NCBI GenBank assembly: GCA_964388085.1
Contig: CAYLZW010000086.1
Coordinates: forward strand, 1 to 20,068
Direction: 5' to 3'
DNA length: 20,068 nucleotides
DNA from: CAYLZW01 sp964388085
Lineage (GTDB): Bacteria > Myxococcota > UBA727 > CAYLZW01
Shown here: piece by piece, positions 13,009 through 20,068 of the stretch
Numbering within the stretch: the stretch's first letter is position 1
How the letters are laid out: each line of letters opens with the position of its first letter
Program-made: the position numbers and the translations under genes
The notes under the pieces: generated by a model
Database searches by the model: none
Seen by the model: only the letters and a program-made list of their open reading frames with translations
Told to the model about the DNA's origin: nothing

Positions 13009-16000
13009 TGCGGGCGCTCAGGGGAACCAAGCTTCGTGCGTGCGCGCTGGCCCTCTCGCTCGAGCTGCTCGCGGCGTCGCTCTGCGCTGCCTGTGCGCCC
13101 ACGGAGGAGGCGCCGCTGCCCGACGCGCCGACGGTGCTCGCCTTGGAGTCCCCGACGACGGCGCGCATTCAGGTGCTGCGCGGCACGAAGCCGGCCTCGA
13201 CCGGCATCGAGATCAACGGCCTGCTCGCGCTGCCGCTCGACGAGTCGACGCAGTGGCAGGTGGAGGTCGCGCTCTTGGCCGGGCTCAACAGCTACCGCAT
13301 CCTCGCCGTGGACGCGCTCGGCCAGCGCTCGCACACGGTGGCGGCGTCGGCGGTGCTGGACCTCGACGCGCCGACGACACCCGACGTCGACGTGCCCGAC
13401 TACGCCACGCTGCACGAGACCTGGACGCTGACCGGCGAGGGGGAGGAGGGCGCGGACATCCTCGTGAACGGCGCGCTCGCGGAGCGAGGCCCGGGCGGCG
13501 CGTTCGAGATCGAGCTGCCGCTCTCGCCCGGGGACAACGCCGTGCGCGTCACCGCCGTCGACGGGCTCGGCAACGAGTCGGCGCCGGCCGAGCTGACGCT
13601 GACGCGCACGACCTTCTCCTTCACGATCGAGCCGCCGCCGGCGCTCGTGTCGAGCGAGGTGCTGACGCTGGCCGGCGAGCGTGCGCCGGGCGTCGACGTC
13701 GAGGTGGACGGCGTCCTCCGCCTGCCGCGCGACGCACTCGGCGGCCGCTGGACGCTCGACGTGCCGCTGGCGGCCGGCGACAACCAGATCACCGTGCGCG
13801 GGTTCCACCCGGAGGGCGCCGAGCACTCCGAGATCCTCTTGGTCCACAGCGACACCAGCCCGCCCTCGCCTCCCGTGCTCGAGCCGCTCGCCGACGACCT
13901 CATTACGGGCGCCGAGGTGCTCCTGAGCGGCACGCGGGAGCCCGACACCGCCGTCGTGGTGAACGGCGTCGTGCGCGTGCCGCTCGGCAGCGCGAGCGCG
14001 TTCTCGACGACGGTGCCGCTCGCGCTCGGGCTCAACACGCTCGACGTGCGAGCGCGCGACGCGGCCGGCAACGAGTCGCCGGCGGCCGCTCCGGCGCCGG
14101 TGGTGTACCGGGATCCGAACGGCATCTACCTCTCGGTCGACCCGCTGCCCGCGCGCGTCGCGTCGGCGGCGCTCACGCTCAGCGGCGCGAAGGCCGGCAA
14201 CGCGTCGCTGCACATCGGCGGCGAGATGGTGGCGAGCGCGGACGGGAGCACGACGTGGTCGCACCCGCTCACGCTCACGGCCGGCAGCAACACGCTCGTC
14301 GTCGAGGCGCGCGTCGGCACGGTGAAGCGCGCGCTCAGCGTGCTGGTCGAGTATCTGCCCGACGGCCCCGAACCCGTCGTGGTGACGTTGCCCGCCTATG
14401 TCAACGATGCCGCCTTCAGCGTCGACGGCAGCAAGCCCGCCGGCACGGGCGTCGTTCGCGAGGACGGCTCGCCCGTGGCCGTCCTCGACGAGGGCACGAG
14501 CTTTCACGATGAGCTCACGCTCGCACCCGGCGCCAACGCGCTCTCGTGGCGCACCCGCGACGCCTTCGGCCGCCTCGGGCCGGCGGCGGGCGGCACCGTC
14601 ACGCTCGATCAGCTTGGCCCCGTCGTCAGCGTCGATCAGCCCGCCGAGGGCGAGGTGGTGGGCGCGCTCTTCGACGTCATGGGCAGCGTCAGCGACGACT
14701 TCGCGGTCGCCGGCGTCGAGGTCTGCCTCGGTGACGAGTGCGCGACGACGGGCTCCTGGCAGGCGGCGACCACGGGCAGCGGCGGCTTCAGCGCGCTGGT
14801 CAGCACCTTGGCGCTCCCCGCCGAGGACGACGGCAGCCTCGTCGCGCTGCACGTGCGCGCGCTCGACGCCGCCGGCAACGTCACGCTGCTCCCTGCTCGT
14901 GAGCTCATGCTCGTGCGCGAGCCGCTCGCGGCGGGAGCGGACGCGGCCTTCGCCGAAGCGCGCGAGGACCTCGATCTCGCCGTCGGGCCCGCGCGCGAGC
15001 TCTACGTCGCCTTCCACCACCCGAGCGCGCACGGCGGCGATGTCTATCTGCTGCTCGAGGACGGCGTCAGCTTCAGCGGCCTCGCGCCCGAGCTGCTGAG
15101 CGGCGCCGACTATGGCGCCTCGAAGGCCCCGCGCGTCGTCGTGGACGCGGCTGGCGTGGCGCACGTGGTCTGGCTCGCCGACGGTACCCTCGGCAGCGCG
15201 AGCCCGGGATCGCCCGGCGTCGTCTATCGCAGCGTGGACGGCGGCGCGCTGTCGGTGCCCGAGGTGCTGCAGGCGACCGGCGCGTGTGACGACGTCGAGC
15301 TCGCCGTGAGCCCGAGCGGCCTGCTCGCCGTGGCCTGGCGGCGCGCGCTGACGACGACGACCTTCGCGATCGAGCTCGTCATCCACGACGGGGACGCCTT
15401 TGGCGCCGCGCTCACGGTGGCGGCCGACGGAGACGGCACGAGCGTCGCGCCCGCGCTCCCGGCGCTGGCCTTCAGCGACGACGACACGCTGCACGTGGTG
15501 TGGCAGGACGCCGGCAGCGTGGACGGCAGCGCCGATGACCTCGACGTGCTGCATCGCTCCTGGACGGCGGCGAGCGGCCTCGCCCCCGTGACCACGCTGG
15601 TGTCGGGCGCGGGCGGCGAGCTCAGCGACGGCAGCTCCCGCGCGCCTCGCGTGGCGGCCGTCCCCGGGAGCGCCGCGCACGAGGTCTGGATCGGCTGGAT
15701 CGAAGACGGCGCCATCGCGACGCTCGGCGCCGGCGTCGACAAAGCGGCGGTGCGCCGGCTCGACGACGACAGCATGAGCGTGGTGCGCGACGCCTCAACC
15801 GTCCCCGGCGCCGCCGCGGCCAGCGAGCTCGACCTCGCGGTATCCGAGAGCGGCGAGCTCGTCGTCACGTTCGTCGACACCGGCGACATCGGCGGCAGCG
15901 GCAGCGACAGCGACGTGTTCCTGCGCGCGCACCCGGGCGCGTTCCAGCCCGTGGTCTCGGTCTCGGATCGGCACCAGGACGTCAGCTCGACGGGCGAGAG

Positions 16001-16139
16001 CCGGCGGCCGCGCGTGGCCATCGACGCGGTCGGCAACGCGCACGTCATCTGGCTCGAGGCCAGCGACCTCACCGGCAGCAGCGCCGGCCCCGGCGACGTG
16101 GACGTCCTCTACTTCGCCTTCGGAGAGCATCAGCGATGA
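13008..16139 (+). CDS. Exported protein with tandem bacterial Ig-like repeats and a propeller-like C-terminal half
   Basis: The 1043-aa product starts with a basic, hydrophobic signal (1-29) ending LCAAC; the Cys at 29 suggests a lipoprotein although the lipobox is not canonical. Residues about 38-640 form some seven beta-sandwich repeats of about 75-90 aa with the pattern LxG...VxVNG...W...VPLxxGxNxLxVxAxDxxGNES, as in Ig-like/adhesin repeats. Residues about 650-1043 carry repeated blades of the type PRVVVDAAGVAHVVWLADG (708-726), LAFSDDDTLHVVWQD (820-834) and PRVAIDAVGNAHVIWLE (1001-1017), suggesting a beta-propeller. It is probably a surface or periplasmic binding protein; the ligand is unknown. 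ATG 13008 is chosen over GTG 13005 because GGAGG (12996-13000) is 7 nt upstream. Its stop overlaps the next start (ATGA). Confidence 0.85.
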   Translation: MRALRGTKLRACALALSLELLAASLCAACAPTEEAPLPDAPTVLALESPTTARIQVLRGTKPASTGIEINGLLALPLDESTQWQVEVALLAGLNSYRILAVDALGQRSHTVAASAVLDLDAPTTPDVDVPDYATLHETWTLTGEGEEGADILVNGALAERGPGGAFEIELPLSPGDNAVRVTAVDGLGNESAPAELTLTRTTFSFTIEPPPALVSSEVLTLAGERAPGVDVEVDGVLRLPRDALGGRWTLDVPLAAGDNQITVRGFHPEGAEHSEILLVHSDTSPPSPPVLEPLADDLITGAEVLLSGTREPDTAVVVNGVVRVPLGSASAFSTTVPLALGLNTLDVRARDAAGNESPAAAPAPVVYRDPNGIYLSVDPLPARVASAALTLSGAKAGNASLHIGGEMVASADGSTTWSHPLTLTAGSNTLVVEARVGTVKRALSVLVEYLPDGPEPVVVTLPAYVNDAAFSVDGSKPAGTGVVREDGSPVAVLDEGTSFHDELTLAPGANALSWRTRDAFGRLGPAAGGTVTLDQLGPVVSVDQPAEGEVVGALFDVMGSVSDDFAVAGVEVCLGDECATTGSWQAATTGSGGFSALVSTLALPAEDDGSLVALHVRALDAAGNVTLLPARELMLVREPLAAGADAAFAEAREDLDLAVGPARELYVAFHHPSAHGGDVYLLLEDGVSFSGLAPELLSGADYGASKAPRVVVDAAGVAHVVWLADGTLGSASPGSPGVVYRSVDGGALSVPEVLQATGACDDVELAVSPSGLLAVAWRRALTTTTFAIELVIHDGDAFGAALTVAADGDGTSVAPALPALAFSDDDTLHVVWQDAGSVDGSADDLDVLHRSWTAASGLAPVTTLVSGAGGELSDGSSRAPRVAAVPGSAAHEVWIGWIEDGAIATLGAGVDKAAVRRLDDDSMSVVRDASTVPGAAAASELDLAVSESGELVVTFVDTGDIGGSGSDSDVFLRAHPGAFQPVVSVSDRHQDVSSTGESRRPRVAIDAVGNAHVIWLEASDLTGSSAGPGDVDVLYFAFGEHQR

Positions 16140-17467
16140 GCCCACGTGCCCTGCCCTCGTCCCTCGTCGGGCTCTCGCTGCTGGCGTGCCTGCTGTCGTC
16201 GTCCCCGCTGCACGCGGAGCTCGACGCCGGGCAGGAGTGTCGGCTGTCCGGCCCGCTCGTCGTCAAGCTGCGCAACTCGGTGCAAGGCAGCGTCGAGACC
16301 GAGCTGTCCGCGGGGACGCCCATCACCATCACCGAGCCCGGCCTGCAGTTCAGCCGCTTGATGAGCGGCGAGGTCGAGGCGCTGGCGCCGACGAGCGCGC
16401 TCGAGGCCGTGTGCGCCGCCGCCGTCGAGCGCTGCGTGTTGCAGGACGCCATCAAGATGGCCACCGAGCGGAGCGGGCGCAAGAAGCAGAAGGTGTTCAA
16501 GGTGAAGAAGGGCGCCACGCTCTCGGTGCTCGAGCGGGGCAAGCAGCGCTCGCGCGTCGTCGTCGGTGGCGTGCTCGGACGCGTGAACACGGACCACCTC
16601 GACGAGAAGTGCAAGACGCTACCGGCCACGAAGGGCAGCGAAGCGTCCGGCAAGCCGCGAGCGGGAGGCGGTGGCGGGACGAGCGCCGCGGTGATCGCTC
16701 CCGCGCCCGCCGGGGTTCGTGTCGCCGTGCTCGCGTTCTCACTCGCGCCGAGCGGCAGCGCCGTCGACGCGCGCGCGTTCGAGGACGACCTCACCTCCGC
16801 GCTGCTGAAGCGCCGCGGTGACGTCATGGGCCCGCGCGATCCGCGCCCGGACGCCAAGGCGCGGCTCAGCGACGCCAAGAAGCACCTCTCCGAGGCCGCG
16901 CAGATCGGCGCGCAGATGAACGTGCCCTACGTCATCACGGGGCAGCTCGGGCGCGACGGCGAGCACCGCGTGCTGTCGCTCAGCGTCTACGACATCAAGG
17001 CCGGCCGCGTGGTGCGCACCCTGCGCGCGCGGCCGACCTACCATAAGCAGGATCCCTGGGCCGACGTGACGAGCGGGTTTCTGAACGAGGTCCTGCCGGG
17101 CGGCACCAAGTACGTGCCGCCGCAGGGCGACGAGGAGCCCGAGCCCGTCCCCGCGGCACCGTTGCCGAAGGCGTCCGCGAAGGGCGCCTGGAGCGACGGC
17201 CCCCCCTGGTACACGAACGGCCTCGCCTACACGTCGCTCGGCGCGGGCGTGCTGCTCGCCACCGGCGGCGCGCTCACGGGCTACTGGGCGAGCACCGACG
17301 TCGCCGCGCGGAACAGCACGACGCTCACGGACGGCTCTCGCCGAGAGCTCGCGAACGCGGCGATGACCAAGGCCATCGTCGCCGACAGCCTCTATGCGAC
17401 CGCCGCGCTCGCCGCCGTCGCCTCCGTCGTGTTCTTCGTCACCGGCCTCGACTGGGACGGCGTCTGA
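16136..17467 (+). CDS. Exported protein with SH3-like repeats, FlgO/CsgG-like region and C-terminal membrane hairpin
   Basis: The 443-aa product has a signal peptide (cleavage likely after LHA, residue 27). Two SH3-like stretches follow, each ending in a Cys: about 36-93 (GTPITITEPGLQFSRLMSG) and 118-159 (KKGATLSVLERGKQRSRVVV). A Gly-rich linker leads to a domain (about 193-300) with VRVAVLAF, AAQIGAQMNVPYVITGQL and VLSLSVYDIKAGRVVRTL. That pattern is seen in FlgO/CsgG/TolB-N type periplasmic proteins that test whether a factor is present and build surface structures. A Pro/Glu linker and two transmembrane segments (about 363-384 and 416-436) end the protein. It is third in the co-translated trio (4-bp ATGA overlap) and converges on the SpoIID-type gene with a 29-bp overlap. 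The exact role is unknown. Confidence 0.8.
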   Translation: MSPRALPSSLVGLSLLACLLSSSPLHAELDAGQECRLSGPLVVKLRNSVQGSVETELSAGTPITITEPGLQFSRLMSGEVEALAPTSALEAVCAAAVERCVLQDAIKMATERSGRKKQKVFKVKKGATLSVLERGKQRSRVVVGGVLGRVNTDHLDEKCKTLPATKGSEASGKPRAGGGGGTSAAVIAPAPAGVRVAVLAFSLAPSGSAVDARAFEDDLTSALLKRRGDVMGPRDPRPDAKARLSDAKKHLSEAAQIGAQMNVPYVITGQLGRDGEHRVLSLSVYDIKAGRVVRTLRARPTYHKQDPWADVTSGFLNEVLPGGTKYVPPQGDEEPEPVPAAPLPKASAKGAWSDGPPWYTNGLAYTSLGAGVLLATGGALTGYWASTDVAARNSTTLTDGSRRELANAAMTKAIVADSLYATAALAAVASVVFFVTGLDWDGV

Positions 17468-18941
17468 CGACGAGCGCCGCGCCGGCGAGCAGCCCGAGCA
17501 AGCCGAACGGACCGCTCGCGAGCGGCCCACCGGCGGCCGCGACACAAGCGCACTGAGCGACGACGCTCGGCGGCAGGTCCGCGAACCGCGGCCCTCCGTC
17601 GTCGGAGACCCCGCCCGGCTCGCCCGCGTCGTCGTCCCCTTCGCCCGCGCCTGCATCCGCCGGGTCGACGTCGCTGCCGGCGTCTTCGGCGGGGGCCTCA
17701 CCGCCCGCGTCGGCGCTCGGCACACCCGCGTCCGCCACCGGATCGGTGCCCGCGGGTCGCACGCGAACGGCGTCGAACACCACGTAGGGCCCGTCCGCGA
17801 CCGTGCCGGCCTCGGGTGCGTCGTCGCCGAGCTCCACGTACTGGAAGCTGCCGGCGGCGAAGGCGTACGTGCCGAGCGAGACCCAGCCGTTCACGGCGGA
17901 CTGCGCCACGGTGACGTCCGTGTGCTGCCCTCCATGCCGCACGCCGTAGCGCGCTTCGCTGACGCGCGCGCCCACGTCCGGGATGTGCACGTCGACGACG
18001 TAGTCGCCGGCCTCGGCGAAGGAGAGCTGCCAGCGGCCGAAGCAGTCGCGTTCGTCGCTGACGAAGCCGCCGGTCACGAGCGAGCCGCCGCTGACGCCCT
18101 CGGCGCGCTCGCCCCAGGCAGGCCCCGACGCACAGCCGCGCAAGAAGCACGCGCCGCTGTCGTCATAGACCGTCTCCGCCCCCGAGACGACGAGGCCGCA
18201 GCCGTGCGGCAAGCCGGTGGGCACCACGCAGTCGCCCTCGGTGGCCTCGTGCTCGATGTCCATGCCGTAATAGAAGCGCAGGATGTCCTCGTAGGGCCAG
18301 CCGTGCTCCGACAGGCAGCTCGCGCCGTTCTGCGAATGGCAGCCGCGGTTCGCGTAGTTGCCGGCGTTCACCCAGCCGAGGCTGGTCTGCTCGAGGCCGG
18401 CGCCCGCGGCGCCCTGGTTGTAGGTGACGAAGTGCTCGGTGCTCGAGTAGTCGTTGTCGCCCGCCAGCGGCACGCAGTCGTCCGTCGAGGGCACCGCGCC
18501 GGCCACGTAGAAGGCCGCGATGGTCGTGTCCCGGTAGCGCAGGATCTCGCCCGCCGTCGTCGCCACCGCGTCGTAGTGCTCCTGCGTCGGCGCGTTGTTG
18601 CAGGTGTAGACCTGATCGCCCTGACCGTCGGTGAGCGTCCCTCCGACGTCGAGCTTGTAATAGAGGTAGCTGCGGGCCGCGACCGCTTGCGCGCGCAAGG
18701 CCTCGAAGTCGGCCGCGCCGTTCTCGCAGGCGACGACGTGCGGCAGGTAGTCGTCCTCGATGTCGAGCTCTCCGCTGCCCTGCAGGTTCACCGTGCAGCG
18801 CGCGTCGAGCGCGGCGGGTCGGGTGGCCACCTGGCGCACGACGGGGGTCGTGTCGGAGGACGGCGCACAGGCGCTCACCCACAGGGTCAGCGTGGTCAGG
18901 AGCAGCAGGCCTCGCGGGAGGCGCCTGGAAACGAAGGGCAT
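17439..18941 (-). CDS. SpoIID-domain lipoprotein with golvesin-like domain and MYXO-CTERM-like tail
   Basis: The 500-aa product begins with a lipoprotein signal ending VSAC (Cys25). Residues about 62-230 are a SpoIID/LytB-type domain: YLPHVVACENGAADFEALRA (65-84, with the probable catalytic Glu73), QAVAARSYLYYKL, and a closing GASCLSEHGWPYEDILRFYY. SpoIID cleaves denuded peptidoglycan glycan strands. Residues about 256-396 match golvesin-type domains (GDYVVDVHIPDVG, YGVRHGGQHTDVTV, NGWVSLGTYAFAAG, VVFDAVRVRP), probably carbohydrate-binding. An Asp/Ala/Gly-rich linker (402-450) leads to a tail with CAC, a hydrophobic helix and RRRPSRGR, like MYXO-CTERM sorting signals. Having both a lipobox and such a tail is odd. 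ATG 18941 gives a proper signal and has GGAG 5 nt upstream. It is divergent from the pilT-type gene. Confidence 0.87.
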   Translation of the reverse strand: MPFVSRRLPRGLLLLTTLTLWVSACAPSSDTTPVVRQVATRPAALDARCTVNLQGSGELDIEDDYLPHVVACENGAADFEALRAQAVAARSYLYYKLDVGGTLTDGQGDQVYTCNNAPTQEHYDAVATTAGEILRYRDTTIAAFYVAGAVPSTDDCVPLAGDNDYSSTEHFVTYNQGAAGAGLEQTSLGWVNAGNYANRGCHSQNGASCLSEHGWPYEDILRFYYGMDIEHEATEGDCVVPTGLPHGCGLVVSGAETVYDDSGACFLRGCASGPAWGERAEGVSGGSLVTGGFVSDERDCFGRWQLSFAEAGDYVVDVHIPDVGARVSEARYGVRHGGQHTDVTVAQSAVNGWVSLGTYAFAAGSFQYVELGDDAPEAGTVADGPYVVFDAVRVRPAGTDPVADAGVPSADAGGEAPAEDAGSDVDPADAGAGEGDDDAGEPGGVSDDGGPRFADLPPSVVAQCACVAAAGGPLASGPFGLLGLLAGAALVVRRRPSRGR

Positions 18942-19168
18942 CTGATCTCCGAAGACGACGGAGAACACAGCACCAACACCCGATCGACAACCCCGGAACC
19001 CTGACTTCACCTGACAGCTGACGCGCGGTGTCGTCGGAATTGATTGACACTGAGAACCGCGTCTGGCGGCGCCCACGAGCGGGCGCCCTTCCCGCGATCC
19101 TGTAAGGTCTGCTACCTCCCGTCCCCGCCTCGAGCGTCGGCCCCCGCGCCTCGAAGAAGGAGCGCCGC
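18942..19168. other. Divergent promoter region between the SpoIID-type and pilT-type genes
   Basis: No gene is seen in these 227 bp. A TTGACA hexamer at 19044-19049 lacks a good -10 at 16-18 bp. A weak alternative for the pilT side is TTCCCG (19089-19094), 17 bp, then CTACCT (19112-19117). Neither is convincing. Confidence 0.4.
19157..19162 (+). promoter_or_regulatory. Shine-Dalgarno of the pilT-type gene
   Basis: AAGGAG lies 6 nt before ATG 19169 and fixes the start. Confidence 0.75.
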
Positions 19169-20068
19169 ATGGACGCGAACACCCTCAACCAGTTGCTCAC
19201 CGTCGGCGTGCAAAACGGCGCCTCGGACATCCACTTCCGGCCGGGGGACGCGCCCATCTATCGCGTCAACGGCGTCCTGCACGCGCTCAAGTACGAGAAG
19301 CTCTCGCCAAAGCACACGCGCGAGATCGCGGAGTGCCTGGTGAACGACGCCGACACCAAGCAGCGGCTCGACAGCGTGCGCGAGTGGGACGGCTCCTACG
19401 GCGTGCCCGGCGTCGCGCGCTTTCGCGTGAACCTGTACCGCCAGCGCGGCTCGCTCGCGATCGTGCTGCGCATCATCCCGCAGGAGGTGCCGCAGCTCGA
19501 CGGGCTCGGGCTGCCGCCCGTGGTCAAGCACATCGCCATGCTCGATCGCGGCCTGGTCCTCGTCACCGGCGCTACAGGGTCCGGCAAGACGTCGTCGCTG
19601 GCGGCCATGATCGATCACATCAACCGAAACGCGCGTAAGCACATCGTCACCATCGAGGACCCCATCGAGTACCTGCACCCGAACGTGCAGTGCTCCATCT
19701 CGCAGCGCGAGATCGGCATCGACACCACCGACTTCACCGTCGCCCTGCGCGCCGCGCTGCGGCAAGACCCGGACGTCATCCTCGTCGGCGAGATGCGCGA
19801 CATCGAGACCATCGACATCGCGCTCAAGGCGGCCGAGACCGGTCACCTCGTGTTCGCCACCGTGCACACCATCGACGCGGTGACGACGGTGTCACGCCTC
19901 GTGTCGGCCTTCCCCGCCGCCGAGCAGGGCAACGTGCGCCTTCGCCTCGCGGACAACCTGCGCGCCACGATCAGCCAGCGCCTGCTCCTGCGCGCCGACG
20001 GACGCGGCCGGCAGATGGCGTGCGAGATCATGATCCAGACGAAGAACATCCAGGAGCACATCCGCGAC
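19169..20068 (+). CDS. PilT-family type IV pilus ATPase (3' end beyond the window)
   Basis: The first 300 residues are present and the frame is open at the window edge. The protein shows the PilT N-terminal domain (NGASDIHFRPGDAPIYRVNG, 16-35), Walker A GATGSGKTSS (134-143, Lys140), the Asp-box segment TIEDPIEYLH, the Walker B segment PDVILVGEMRD and the His box GHLVFATVHT. This hexameric motor ATPase normally powers pilus retraction at the inner-membrane base and so twitching (social) motility. PilT proteins are usually about 345-370 aa, so about 50-70 residues should be missing. At the position of the retraction motif AIRNLIRE this protein reads KNIQEHIRD, which suggests a PilT paralog or PilU-like form. 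It stands apart from other pilus genes within the window. The start is set by AAGGAG 6 nt upstream. Confidence 0.92.
   Translation, partial: MDANTLNQLLTVGVQNGASDIHFRPGDAPIYRVNGVLHALKYEKLSPKHTREIAECLVNDADTKQRLDSVREWDGSYGVPGVARFRVNLYRQRGSLAIVLRIIPQEVPQLDGLGLPPVVKHIAMLDRGLVLVTGATGSGKTSSLAAMIDHINRNARKHIVTIEDPIEYLHPNVQCSISQREIGIDTTDFTVALRAALRQDPDVILVGEMRDIETIDIALKAAETGHLVFATVHTIDAVTTVSRLVSAFPAAEQGNVRLRLADNLRATISQRLLLRADGRGRQMACEIMIQTKNIQEHIRD

Noticed and set aside
12269..14512. 747-codon open frame on the plus strand in another phase
   Set aside because: Arg/Ala-rich, overlaps two genes with clear signal peptides, SD and start/stop coupling.
12855..15680. Very long open frame (about 940 codons) on the minus strand
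   Set aside because: It is antisense to the lipoprotein and Ig-like genes, is composed mainly of Arg, His, Ala and Glu, and has no recognisable domain; this is expected from GC-rich codon bias.
17394..19004. 536-codon open frame on the plus strand
   Set aside because: Antisense to the SpoIID-golvesin gene, which has strong domain matches and a lipoprotein signal.
19044..19072. Sigma-70 promoter starting with TTGACA for the pilT-type gene
   Set aside because: The expected -10 position is CGGCGC, so the -35 match alone is not enough.

Overview
The window is high-GC bacterial chromosome whose genes look like those of Myxococcota, most likely the order Polyangiales (Sandaracinus-like). This rests on the coding style, several secreted lipoproteins with Cys-rich units and Asp/Ala/Gly-rich linkers, a MYXO-CTERM-like tail, a golvesin-type domain, a PilT-family ATPase and G-rich hexamer spacers between genes. 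The taxonomy is an inference. I see no rRNA, tRNA, CRISPR array, transposase or phage gene.

Layout. Bases 1-181 are a G-rich hexanucleotide tract that leads in frame into an Omp85/BamA-type beta-barrel (182-1306, +), probably the 3' part of a longer gene. Next come a DUF2306-like membrane protein and a small secreted protein (minus strand, 2428-1279), divergent from an AraC-type regulator (2549-3403, +). A GFA/CENP-V zinc protein converges on that regulator (3765-3400, -). From 7327 down to 4045 the minus strand carries ArsR repressor, SRPBCC protein, flavin disulfide oxidoreductase and a pectin acetylesterase/Notum-type lipoprotein. Bases 7328-7643 are a mosaic of simple hexamer repeats. From 11463 down to 7644 the minus strand carries a tight cluster: cyclic-nucleotide-binding protein, UbiB/ABC1 kinase-like protein, PgeF and a PP2C phosphatase. 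On the plus strand, 11584-17467 holds three genes with overlapping start and stop codons, all predicted to be exported: a Cys-rich lipoprotein, a protein of tandem Ig-like repeats plus a propeller-like half, and a protein with SH3-like repeats and a FlgO/CsgG-like region. A SpoIID plus golvesin-domain protein converges on them (18941-17439, -). The window ends inside a PilT-family ATPase gene (19169 onward, +).

How the genes may work together. The 11584-17467 trio reads as one co-translated cell-surface module of unknown function and is the best candidate for an undescribed system, possibly with the neighbouring peptidoglycan-directed SpoIID protein. The 11463-7644 cluster combines ligand sensing (cNMP domain), an atypical membrane-anchored kinase, cell-wall precursor quality control (PgeF) and protein dephosphorylation. 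The ArsR/SRPBCC pair is a familiar autoregulated unit.

Two sequence-level patterns cut across the genes. Several operon-leading genes without a Shine-Dalgarno carry a -10-like hexamer exactly 7 nt before the start codon, which suggests leaderless mRNAs. GGGTCA-like hexamer tracts recur in at least five places, in both orientations.
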